DNA of 64,000 bases from Coix lacryma-jobi var. lacryma-jobi (taxonomy: Eukaryota; Streptophyta; Magnoliopsida; Poales; Poaceae), in NCBI GenBank assembly GCA_009763385.1, contig CM019825.1, positions 114,137,131-114,201,130 on the forward strand. Reading direction: 5' to 3'. The notes beneath the pieces were generated by a model. That model was not told the origin of the DNA. It did no database searches and saw nothing but the letters and a program-made list of their open reading frames with translations. Position 1 is the stretch's first letter. Each line of letters opens with the position of its first letter. The translations under genes and the position numbers were made by a program. This document shows, piece by piece, positions 32,224 through 42,091 of the stretch.

Positions 32224-32548
32224 GGGCCTGTTTGGTTGAGCTGTGGCTGTGGGAAAAAGCTGTTGTAGCTGTGAGCTGTGGAAAAGCTGTTGTGAGCTGT
32301 GAGCTGTGGAAAAACTGAAAATTGCCTTCTAGTTTTGTTTTTTTTTAAATAATTATGAAAACATTTTTTAGTTCACCTATTTTAAAAAGTTGAAAGCCAA
32401 AAACCAAACGCAGGGTCAAATCAACTTTCAAAAATGTACTACGGAAAAGCACCTGCTTCTGCAAAATCCACCTCCAGCAGCCACCCCTTTGGTTGAGCTT
32501 TTGGCTTTTGGGGCTAAAAGTCAAAGCCAAAAGCCTAACACAGGGCCT
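32224..32548. mobile_element. MITE-like inverted repeats
   Basis: GGGCCTGTTTGGTTGAGCTG at 32224 is mirrored by AACCAAACGCAGGGTC near 32403-32418. A second pair of related ends, CCTTTGGTTGAGCTTTTGGC and AAGCCTAACACAGGGCC, lies at 32486-32548. GTGAGCTGTGGAAAA is repeated in tandem at the left. This looks like one or two overlapping short elements; no target duplication was confirmed. Confidence 0.4.
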
Positions 32549-32974
32549 CAGTTAGTCTCCAAGTGAGCAAATGGGAAAAGACTGAGGAAAAGCTTAGTTT
32601 TAAGTATCACAGCTTTGGTATGGTAGGACAGTCCAGCGGTAGAAACTACATACAGTTTTTATCATATCCATGTAAACAAAAACTATCTATAAAAACTACA
32701 TCACATAATAGAAGTTTCTTCGTGTAATAAATATTGTGTCTTTTTCTCTCTCTCTTAAGAAAACAATTTAATTTAGTTGTCAAATAAGAAAACAACATTT
32801 TTCCTAATATTAAATAGGAAATTTTCTACTCAATCTATCTCAAATTATAAGATGTTTGACTTTTTTGATATTAAATTTGATCACTCGTCTTATTCAAAAT
32901 TTTGTTTAATTTTTTTTGTTATGACTTTGTTTACTAATAAAAGTTCTTCAAGAATGACTTAAATTTCATTAGTA

Positions 32975-33234
32975 CTCTCTCCGTATTGGTATTAGAAGTC
33001 GTTTTGGACAACGTTTGAGTCAAACTTTGGGAATATAAATCATGAATAACTATCAAGTTGTTGAGTTTGAAAATCTAAAAATTATATCAATAGATTTGTC
33101 TTGAAAAATATTTTTATAAAAGTACATATATATCACTTTTCTATAAATATTTTTATTAGAACAATAAGTCAAAGTTATGTTTTGGAGACCGTGTCGCTGT
33201 TCAAAAACGACTTCTAATACCGATACGGAGGGAG
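32975..33234. mobile_element. Stowaway-type MITE (AAGTCGTTTT family)
   Basis: 260 bp. CTCTCTCCGTATTGGTATTA at the left mirrors CTAATACCGATACGGAGGGAG at the right, followed inward by GAAGTCGTTTTGGACAACG and its inverse. TA flanks both sides (32973-32974 and 33235-33236). Interior motifs CATGAATAAC and GTTTTGGAGACCGTGTCG recur in the copies at 34839 and 40077. Confidence 0.9.
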
Positions 33235-33297
33235 TATATCTATTGGCCCGATTAACGACGGTCTCGACCAAAAAACTAGGAGGCGGTTTTTATACTT

Positions 33298-33530
33298 ACT
33301 CCTTTTGTTCTATTCAAAGTGTTATTTTAGACTTTCAGACTTCTTATTTAACTGCTTGTTTTATTTAAATTTTTTAGACAAATAATAAAATAAATAAATC
33401 ATCATTAAAGTATATTTAATAATAAAATAAGTCATAATAAAATAAATAATATTTATAGAAATTTTTTGAATAATACGAATAGTCAAATAAAAATTCTAAA
33501 AAGTCTAATCATACTATAAACACTACGGAG
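33298..33530. mobile_element. degenerate Stowaway-like MITE
   Basis: AT-rich. It begins TACTCCTTTTGTTCTATTC and ends ACACTACGGAGTA. TAGACTTT and AAAGTCTA lie inside as inverse pairs. The ends resemble the Stowaway consensus but are poorly kept. Confidence 0.45.
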
Positions 33531-34838
33531 TACATAGAAAAAATATTCTTGACTAATACTCCTCTGTTAAAAAAATATACACCTATAAATTTCATGCCAG
33601 AAAAATAATTCATGTTTGACCAAGTTTCTAGTAAACAATATTAATATTTATTAATTTAAATAAACCTTGCTCGCAGCTAGATCCCATGCATGTCGTGTGG
33701 AGACGAGTTCGTATAGTGCCACAACCTGCTATCGATTCCACCTGGGAGCACGTGTCTGTGCCGTCATCTGGGCCTACTTTGGCAGCAGGGGAACCCTCCG
33801 GTTTCCTGTGATTTTCCTGGGCTAAAAAACCATGAGCCAAATTTACCCCGAGCAAATCCATCGCGCTCTTTGGCAGTCGATCCGCACGGGCTCCAAGCCC
33901 GCTTCCCCTCCTTTTCCACGCGGTGGAAAACCTCGAGTCACCAGGCTGGGAGCGGTTCCCCGTCCGTTGACATCGACTTGTGCATCATCTTTCTCGTGCG
34001 GCTTCGCAGGGAGGCCGCCGCTGCTTCTGTGACTTTCCTGCCGTAGACTGTCCCTCAAAAAGCTTCCAAACAGCAGCGTGCAAACCTCCCCTGCGTGGAT
34101 ATGTACCATGGGTGTGGAAGAGCATCGGAGTGACCCAAAAAAATTTTGCTGCAGGGTTTCGTTCCCGGTGATAATTAGCATGTGCTGCCAAAGTAGCCCC
34201 TGATGAGACGATGACCCTTCTTTGGTTACTGTGCATGGAGGGGATTTCTGTAAAAGTGTCATCATACAGATGGGTTCTCAGAGCGGGTTCTTATTGAGAA
34301 ATAATTGTCTGCTCGCTCTTCTTTTTAATTCTAATGCTACATCATCATTTTACTGACATTCTAATAATATAAACATAGAAATCACCCTAGTTTCTAGGCT
34401 GGAACTTCTTAAGCAGATTTTCGAGCAAGGCGAGGACGTGGCTGAGGAGTGGGGAAGAAGGCTGCCAAGCGTGGCTCATTTTAATTAAATTGAAAATTAT
34501 TTAAGTTATCAGAAAAAAAAGAGAATTGCATAGGAGGAATATATCATGTTGATTGATCCAGGGCGATTGGCCGATTCGCCATGCATCGTGCATTGTCGGG
34601 CCATCACTCGCAAAATGTATGAAACCCTTGGCCGTGGAAATAGAAGCCGGAATTTAAGGCGGCAACAAGAGAAACGTGGCTTGGTGTGTGTGCGCGCCTG
34701 AGCTGCGTTCTTGTTAATTCAGTCAGTACCACAACACCTGGATACCGTGCCGTGTCATTTTCCATGCACGGGCGGGGCTAGAGAAGTATAAAAGGGGTCA
34801 GGCCGACCTGGCCGTCCAAGCTTCCTTCGAAGAAATTA
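33531..34838. other. intergenic, nothing firmly recognised
   Basis: About 1.3 kb. A CTCCTCTGTT start at about 33560 may be a truncated Stowaway. The GC-richer part at 33830-34260 has short frames on both strands, but none resembles a known protein. Confidence 0.45.
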
Positions 34839-35099
34839 CCTCTCCATCTCGTGCAGATAGGAAGTCGTTTTGACAAGATTTTAGTCAAACATTGAGAATA
34901 TAAATCATGAATAACTTTTAAGATATTGAGTTTTAAAATGTAAAAGCTATATGAATAGATTTGTATTGACAAATATTTTTATAAAAGTTTACATATATTA
35001 TTTTTTAATAAATAATTTTTATAAAAACAAAGAGTCAAAGTTATACTTTGGAGACCGTGTTGTTGTCCAAAATGACTTCATTTTTCTATACGGAGGGAG
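34839..35099. mobile_element. Stowaway-type MITE (AAGTCGTTTT family, left end decayed)
   Basis: About 261 bp. The right end CTATACGGAGGGAG followed by TA is well preserved. The left end is degenerate (CCTCTCCATCT) but is followed by GATAGGAAGTCGTTTTGACAA, inverse to the right arm. The interior CATGAATAACTT and TTTGGAGACCGTGTTG match the copy at 32975-33234. Confidence 0.8.
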
Positions 35100-35550
35100 T
35101 ATATCTAGATATACAACAAAAACTATATATGTAGAAAAACAAAAATATCTTATTATAGTGTAGCTTCATAGCGTTACAGGCAAGATTTTGGCATAAATAA
35201 TTGAACACAAGCAATAATGATATATACTTTACATGGACAAACGAAGTAAAGAGATAGACTGCTAAGAAAAAGCATTTAGGAATCGTTTGAATATTAAATA
35301 AATTATTAAAAACCACCAGCTTCATCTCCGGCAGGATGACGAACGGTTGGTCGTTTTTACGGTTGATTTCGGCTATTTCAATAGTGTTCTGGGAGAGAGA
35401 ATAAGTCGAAGTACGGTTAATAAGCCAAATGAACAGGACGATGTAGGCCTCTCTGCTCTGCATGCATGACAAGCAAGTGAAAATTTGTCTCTAGTGTAGA
35501 TACTGGTAGCATTATAAAGACCACTCGTCTCAAAGCAAGGTACAGAGTAG
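35100..35550. other. intergenic, nothing recognised
   Basis: No gene or repeat that I can support. Confidence 0.4.
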
Positions 35551-35901
35551 GCCTAGCTGGCCTGACTTTGTCATCCCAAAAACTTATCACTCATCACATC
35601 AAATATTTAGATACATACATTAAGTACTAAATATAGACTAAAAAATAACTAATTATACATATTGTGTGTAATTTACGAGATAATTTTTTATCTAATAAAG
35701 TTTGTATTTTGACAATATTGTGCTATTGTAAACATATGCTAATGATAAATTAATTAGTTTTAATAAATTCGTCTCACGATTTTAGACGAAATATGTAATT
35801 TATTTTTTTATTAGTTTATTTTTAATAAACTAAATATGTGACGGAACATTTGATGTGACATCCAAAAAGTTTTCATGTCCCAACTCCCAACTAAACAAGG
35901 C
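35551..35901. mobile_element. MITE of the GGCCTTGTTTAG type
   Basis: The right end reads CTAAACAAGGCC, and the inner arm GATGTGACATCCAAAAAGTT is typical of a very abundant panicoid MITE. The left arm ATCACATCAAATATTTAGAT and TAAGTACTAAATATAGACTA belong to the same consensus (from memory). The left terminal repeat is decayed. Confidence 0.6.
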
Positions 35902-35902
35902 C

Positions 35903-36245
35903 TAAGGCTCTCCATGATTTTCAGGCTAAAGGTTAGTCTTTGTCACATCGAATATTGCGGTTCTAATTTAGTCTATTAAAAATAGACTAATTGCAAAATT
36001 TATTTGTTAACCGGAGGCTAATTCAAGAGACGAAATTATTAAACCTCATTGGTTCATGATTTGACAATGTGGTGCTATACTACAGTAAATATTTGCTAAT
36101 AATAGATTAAATTGACTTAATAGATTTATCTTGTTAATTATTATATAGCGTTATAATTTGTTTTGTAATTAGTTTATTTTTGGTAGAGTAAATTAGTGTT
36201 GCAATAACATTCGATGTGACACATGTCCAAGATTATAATTCCCTC
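35903..36245. mobile_element. MITE related to the preceding one
   Basis: The interior phrases GTCACATCGAATATTGCGG at the left and CAATAACATTCGATGTGACA at the right are inverse copies. TCTATTAAAAATAGACTAATT and TTAGTTTATTTTTGGTAGAG continue the arms. The element abuts the previous MITE, with only decayed ends between them. Confidence 0.55.
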
Positions 36246-36248
36246 TCA

Positions 36249-36523
36249 GGCCTCCTTTGAAATGCAGGGCAAGTATGAGTGAAACAGAGGAAGGAATTTC
36301 ATAGGAATAGATGATGTCATTACTTATTTGGTTCACGGGAATCGTTGTAGAGGAAAGCGGTGGAGGAAAGGGCGTGCTCTCACTGTACACGCAGGAAACG
36401 AAACATCCACGTCGTGCTCTTTTTTTGTGGGAACGGTTCCAGAGGAATCGAACTGGCTTCCCTTTCCTATGTTGTTGGCTTCCTGTATTTTTCCCACGCC
36501 ATTCGTACGAGCCAAAGGCGGCC
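36249..36523. mobile_element. Tourist-type MITE
   Basis: 275 bp. GGCCTCCTTTGAAATGC at the left mirrors CGAGCCAAAGGCGGCC at the right. It is flanked by TCA on both sides (36246-36248 and 36524-36526), a 3-bp target duplication as in PIF/Harbinger elements. Confidence 0.7.
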
Positions 36524-36526
36524 TCA

Positions 36527-37366
36527 ATGTAGGATCGCACAACTGTACAAAATGCAAGTAGGGGTGGTAATGGATTATGACCTTTATATTTCCTTTACAA
36601 TTCAATTTAGTCTTATCTAATTTTAGCTTAAATCATATAGTATTATGACTCGATTCTTATTAAATTTAATTTTTAAATTTATTAGACTAAATTAGAGTAC
36701 CCTTAGACATTCCATATACAAGCAAAAGCAAATGGAGAGGAGGGGCAGCCGGGCAGGTTTTCAAGATTGTGAAAAGCGACCCAATCCAAAGGTAATAAAT
36801 TACATGGTGACATTTGCGTGCAGCAAGCATCCATGCATCACTGCCTGCCGCACAGACAAACTGTAGCAGCTCCCTTGAAGGAAGGATTCCATCGGAGAGC
36901 AGAATGATGAGCCTTGAATTGGGCGCACCTGAACCCTGATGGATGAATCCACGCTGTCCTCCTTTCCCCCGCGCATGCGTCATGCGTGCCGCGACATGCC
37001 ATTCCATGCCACCCCATTTCATCAAAATCTCAGCGCGGGGTAATCCAATAGCGACCAACCCGCTTCACGTCCATGTCCATCTCAATTCATTGTCACATAA
37101 AAGCTTTATTTGTCCTAATCCACCTAAATATTTAGTGAATAAACTTACTCTATTTATCTGGGTCAACCCTCCACAAGAAAAAAAAACATATTACCGAACA
37201 CGAAAGGTAGCGTAATTCTTTCCACTGACCCGCCTGATCTATTTTCTCTGTAACCTAAACCGGTCTCGACCCGTAAAAAATAGCGCTCATTTACACCCGT
37301 TAACACACTATCCATGCAAAATCATCCGTCTCATCATCATAACATAAGCGATGACGATTGCTATTG
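36527..37366. other. intergenic, nothing firmly recognised
   Basis: About 840 bp without a supported gene. The start (TAGGGGTGGTAATGG, about 36559) resembles a hAT end, but no partner end or 8-bp duplication was found. Confidence 0.45.
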
Positions 37367-37369
37367 TAA

Positions 37370-38328
37370 GTGCACTCCCAACGCAGAAACTATAGTAGAT
37401 AGCTATTAATTACATTGCTACGTAGACAATTTGATCTTGTGGTTGGTCATTTATTGAAGAGAGAGGGAAAAAGGAAGAAACGACGTCTTATCTGGAAACG
37501 ACGTCTTCACTCCAACCGAGACTAATGAAATGAGTTTGCGACCGCGTTGGGAGAGCAGCATCGTTTCTTCTCGGCGTCTTCAAATCCCATGCGCCGTGAG
37601 CCAAAATACTCCCTTGAGCGCACTCCTATACTCGCCCCGACCCTTCCAGCGTGATACGTCGGCAACAGGCCGGTGAGCGCAGGTGTTGGCGCAGTCGCCG
37701 GCGACGGGCATCGGGCTGAGGCGTGACGGACACGGAGCTCGCTCACTGTTGGCGACAGCTTGCATGTCAGATCTCGCGCCATTGCACGCGATGTGACCTC
37801 GGAGCCGGGGCGGAGCTGGAGTGCATCGGGTACGTCCGACGAGGCGCGCGTGACCTCGCATGCCGGAGCCGAGCTGGAGCATGGCGGTAGGTCTGACGAT
37901 GTGCTGTGTAGGCACGGGCAGCTCTTTCGTCACCGTCGCGGCTCATGCCATGGGAGCACCGCCGCTGGGCCAAGCATGGGCCGCTCCTCCGCCGCTGTAG
38001 AGCCTGTGGACGTCACATCCCTGGTCGACGATGAGGACGCGGTCGCCGGCGCTGGCTTGGGGCTCCGATGCAAGCGCAGCTTCTCAGTTCGTACTGGAAT
38101 CTAGATGAGCCTCGCGCGTGGGCATATCGTGTGGTGTTGCGTCATTCTTTCACACACAGTTACAGTCTGCAGATAGGATCCTTCAACGTGAGAGAAGAAT
38201 ACAATGGTTGATTGGTTATTTTTCTTATCTAGACCTCACCAAAAATTCTTGCACCGGGAAGGATAGTTTCCTGATACAAAATCCTATGCTCTAGAAACTA
38301 TGAGTAGTTTCTTGTATTGGGAGTGCCC
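37370..38328. mobile_element. Tourist/PIF-like element with GC-rich interior
   Basis: 959 bp. GTGCACTCCCAACGCAGAAA at the left and TTGGGAGTGCCC at the right are inverted ends, with GAAACTATAG mirrored by CTATGAGTAGTTTC. TAA flanks both sides (37367-37369 and 38329-38331). The middle, about 37530-38100, is strongly GC/CpG-rich, unlike the AT-rich arms, and may be a captured gene piece. Its frames match nothing I recognise. Confidence 0.7.
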
Positions 38329-38472
38329 TAAAGCCAACAAGTGCGGAATGCATTGCTAGTCACATTTTGTCATACTTTATAAGCAACTTTGATCAGATTG
38401 ACAAGTGTTTGATTGATGAATAACCTTAGGCGAGATTCATCTAGGCTCCACATGTCATAGAGTAAAAAAAAG

Positions 38473-38985
38473 AGCTTTTTACCTATATGGCCTTAGAAAT
38501 AATGGTTCTTCCTTGTATGACCTTTTTTATTTTAACTTACTTCTATGGCCCTGAAACGAACTTTTATTCATTCTATGACCTTCCGTCCGTTTTTGTTACT
38601 TGACGGTGTTAAGTCAAGGGTGAAAAGACAATTTTACCCCTAGCATAAAAAAAAATTGCAGAGTTATATTTTTGCTGTATATTAAAATTAATATTAAAAA
38701 AATAAATTCACACATGACAATATTTCACATAAAATAATATTGTTACATATAAATTTATTTGTTTAATATTATTCTAAATATACAACAAACAAGCAAAATT
38801 ATAATTTTTTATGTCAGGGGCAAAACAGTCTTTTTACCCTTGAATTAACACTGAAAAGTGGCAAAAACGAACGGAAGACCATAGAAGGAATGAAAGTTCG
38901 TTTCAGGGCCATAGAAGTAAGTTCAAGTAAAAAAGGGTCATACAAGAAAGAGCCATTATTTCTAAGGCCATATAGGTAAAAAGCT
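38473..38985. mobile_element. foldback MITE with long terminal inverted repeats
   Basis: 513 bp. AGCTTTTTACCTATATGGCC at the left is the exact inverse of the right end. The arms continue for well over 100 bp with few mismatches (ATTCTATGACCTTCCGTCCG against its inverse near 38866-38885). Only about 230 bp of AT-rich centre separates them. A-rich flanks (TAAAAAAAAG at the left, TAAAAAAAG at the right) may be a 9-bp target duplication. Class is uncertain; Mutator-like is possible. Confidence 0.7.
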
Positions 38986-38995
38986 TTAAAAAAAG

Positions 38996-40076
38996 TGTGG
39001 CAAGATTATTTAGGTAAGAAAAGTATGCATATTTTTGCTTGTCATATTTTCTATTACTGCTATATTTTGCCTAAGGTTAATTAAGACAGGTTGTAGTTGG
39101 AAACCAAACCCCTCAACCCCCCTACGGCCCTACCTTCGTTGTCGTTGGCAGACAGAAAAGAGATGGTTGTTCCGTTGGCTGCCGAATTCGTGTAATCAAA
39201 ACAGCACACAACACAGCACCGGAAAAACGTTCGTGCCACTGACGAGTCAGGCCTTGGTTACCGCACTCGTGTTCGTCTATTTTCATTCTCTATATTGCCT
39301 TATCATCAAGATTCTCTCCTCTATACTTATTTCTCCCGCATTCATTCATCCTCTATATCATCCTCTATCCACTATGAGCCCACTTGTCATTTTATCTAAA
39401 TATATTTATGAAAGATCTAGTTTTGAAGAATTAATTATAACAAATTTAATGGTGCAATCAAATTTAAATTGGATTTTAGATATAATATCTTTTATTTTAT
39501 TAAAATAATAGTGCCCGCTGGAGAATCTTTTTCTCACCCCTCCTCTCAACCGCGAAGCTCTCATACAGGCTCCATTCCCGATGTAGTGCTTGTACGCTAT
39601 GTCCGCTACCACTCTACGAAACTCTAGGAATAGCGGATGTCGCACTCGTCCTGGTGTTTAGCGTAGGAAATAACGTATCGGCTGCAGCACTAAAATCTCG
39701 TATATGCTTCTCCAGTACGATATACCGAAGAGCAGTGCGATCAGTCTTAGTTTTCTCAACTTTCTCCAAATATTTCTAGATTCTCTGTCACATCAATCTT
39801 TAGCTGCATACCTGGAGCATTAAATATAGATAAAAACATAACTGATTATACTTTTAGTATCTATATATTGAGACAAATCTTTTGAGCCTAGTTGGTCTAT
39901 GTTTGAATAAAGTTTGTCAAATAACAACGAAAATGTTACAGTGCAAATTCCAAATATTTATCGGAAGTAAACAAGGCCTGGCCCACGCTAGCATCCATCC
40001 GTATCAGCGCGAATCTGACAAGCTGATGCTATAGGATTCGCATTTACTACTGCACTGTATACTAGTACTAGTAGTA
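38996..40076. other. intergenic, decayed MITE pieces
   Basis: No gene. TAACCTTAGGC near 38433 and GCCTAAGGTTA near 39069 are inverse copies. An older element may therefore enclose the foldback MITE at 38473. Around 39800-39980 there is a fragment ending AACAAGGCC, of the same type as 35551-35901. Confidence 0.4.
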
Positions 40077-40324
40077 CTCTCTCCACGTTAATAAAAAGTC
40101 GTTTTTGACAAGGTTTAGATCAAAGATTGAGATATAAATCATAAATAACTTTTAAATTATTATGTTTAAAGATGTAAAATTATATAAATAAATTAATTTT
40201 GAAAAGTATTTTTATAAAAATATAACTTTATAACAAATATTTTTAAAGAAATAAGTAATCAAAAATTATGTTTTAGAGACCGTATCACTGTCCAAATCAA
40301 TATCTTTTATCAATACGGAAGGAG
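40077..40324. mobile_element. Stowaway-type MITE (AAGTCGTTTT family)
   Basis: 248 bp. CTCTCTCCACGTTAATAAAA at the left against ATCAATACGGAAGGAG at the right. Interior AAGTCGTTTTTGACAAGG and TTTTAGAGACCGTATCACTG match the copies at 32975 and 34839. TA flanks both sides (40075-40076 and 40325-40326). Confidence 0.85.
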
Positions 40325-40371
40325 TACACGGCTTGCCTGCCGTACGGAAGGAGTACACGGCTTGCCTGCCA
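40314..40371. repeat. 29-bp tandem duplication spanning a MITE border
   Basis: The unit 40314-40342, starting TACGGAAGGAGTACACGG, is repeated at 40343-40371. It includes the last 11 bp of the Stowaway element, its TA flank and adjacent unique DNA. Confidence 0.9.
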
Positions 40372-40505
40372 CGCGGCTACCTAGCTCGTACAGTACAGTA
40401 CCCCAGGTCCCCAGCTAGTGCTAGCGGTTACCATGGAGACAGGCTTAGAGCATGCAACAATATCATGTTTGGTTGCGTGCACCTGACTAGCCTGACTGAG
40501 TTAAG

Positions 40506-40838
40506 ATGGTGTTTGGTTGCTTGCACAAGAATACATTGCATGAGATAAACCATTATTATTTAAGGTTAATAAACATAATTACACAATTTATTATGTGCAA
40601 CTATGTTTCATTGCTCTTAATTTACATTATTATTTCTTAATATTATTGAAAATATATTAATATCAATTAATATATACTAATCATACGCTAACAATATCAT
40701 TAACTGAGTAATCGCTCGTATCTGGCGAGCCTGGCTCTGGAGAAACGCCCAAATCGTGCGTATCCCGTGAGCCAGGCTGAGGAGTGCTTTTTGCACGAGC
40801 AGAGCCAGGCCCAGGACACCGTACAGGCAACCAAACAT
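40506..40838. mobile_element. MITE-like inverted repeats (TGTTTGGTTGC ends)
   Basis: GTGTTTGGTTGCTTGCAC at the left and GTACAGGCAACCAAACA at the right are inverse copies around an AT-rich left half and a GC-richer right half. A further TGTTTGGTTGCGTGCACC lies at about 40466. No target duplication confirmed. Confidence 0.5.
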
Positions 40839-41072
40839 TACCAACCTGCATCATGCGAGCCTGACTGGAGCGTACGCAGACAACCAATCACACCTCATAC
40901 CACTTCTAGTACGTATCTACCTAGCTCTAATAAAGCGAGCATGGTGCGTTTGTTGCAAATCGATCGATGGATCCATCCATCCATCCATCCATTCTGCTCG
41001 TCTCCATGCTGTCTTATATAGATATATAGATCTATATATATATTTGGAGCAATTTTAGTTAGGTTACTGTTA

Positions 41073-41162
41073 GGACATGTTTGTTTTCCTGTCTAAATTT
41101 TTTAGTAGCGTAACATCCGATATGACATGGCTAAAACTTTAGCTAACGAAACGAACACGTCC
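41073..41162. mobile_element. 90-bp Tourist-type MITE
   Basis: GGACATGTTTGTTTTCC at the left against CGAAACGAACACGTCC at the right, flanked by TTA on both sides (41070-41072 and 41163-41165). It is very short but has complete ends. Confidence 0.75.
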
Positions 41163-41165
41163 TTA

Positions 41166-42091
41166 TTATCATAGGAGCTCATCACATCACATCAAACCGA
41201 AACCTCTGCGAGAAGGCTCGGAGCTCCGTCCTCCCGTGACTCTGGACACCGTTGGTGAAAATGGCAGGCATGTGTGCATCACACAAATCCACACTGGATT
41301 TGCGTAGTACCTAATCTCGAATCTGTCGCGGGAACAGCCGCACTAGTTTCACGGGCGCCGCTGCGCATCCTGTGCTCACGCTGCAGAAGCTGATGGGTCT
41401 ATGTAGCGGGCTCAACTCATCCTCGTATACCAAGCATCTCCGGCACCGCCACCCAGGACGCGCACTGCGACGGAGAGAAAAACACGGAGAAACAACAAAA
41501 CCGATGAACGGCAACCCGGCATTCATTTACTCCAGAAATCACCAAATCTCAGCACCCGCGACCACGAGCATCGCATTCAGCGCGCCACGGCCAATCCATC
41601 CTCAAAGCACTCACCACCCCGGCATCACCAATGCAGGCTCCAGTACTACTAGTACCACATGTACCATCTCAATTCTCATCGAAAGATCCTCTCATCAAAC
41701 GTTGCCTTGCATTCAGCTTCAGCGTATCAAAATCTGGGCCCGGGGAACCTGCGAATAACTCAGCATTCACCTCACAAAACAGTGAGACCGTACACACCAC
41801 ATCAATCAGACGCACAAGAAAACATCACGGCCAAACAGTACCACCTCCCATAATTAACTCTAGGTTCGATAACGGTCATAACTAAATCGATGCTGCAAGG
41901 CCAGTGCAGAAAGGTCACAGCACAAACAAGGGGCGAGCCCAGACCGGAATTCAGTACTGGATATTTGGAAATCCATAAGTCTGGAGCTTAGACACCATAA
42001 GGTTATCAGACTGTTCGACTAGCATGGCAGTTAGACAGGCCTACATAGGCGGTGGAGGAAGACACCGAGGACGATTCTTCTTGCAAAGCTC
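41166..42091. other. sequence downstream of NRPB3, probably including its 3' UTR
   Basis: The NRPB3 stop codon lies at 42092-42094 on the - strand, so its 3' UTR should occupy the right part of this stretch. No poly(A) signal was placed with confidence, and no separate gene was found. Confidence 0.5.

Noticed and set aside
33840..34265. 140-codon - strand frame in intergenic DNA
   Set aside because: No domain, no splice partners, atypical composition; several overlapping frames of similar length exist on both strands.
36559..36715. hAT element starting TAGGGGTGGTAATGG
   Set aside because: The start resembles 45896, but no matching right end or 8-bp duplication was found.
38471..38472. Exact 9-bp target duplication for the foldback MITE
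   Set aside because: Flanks are both A runs of unequal length, so a chance match cannot be excluded.
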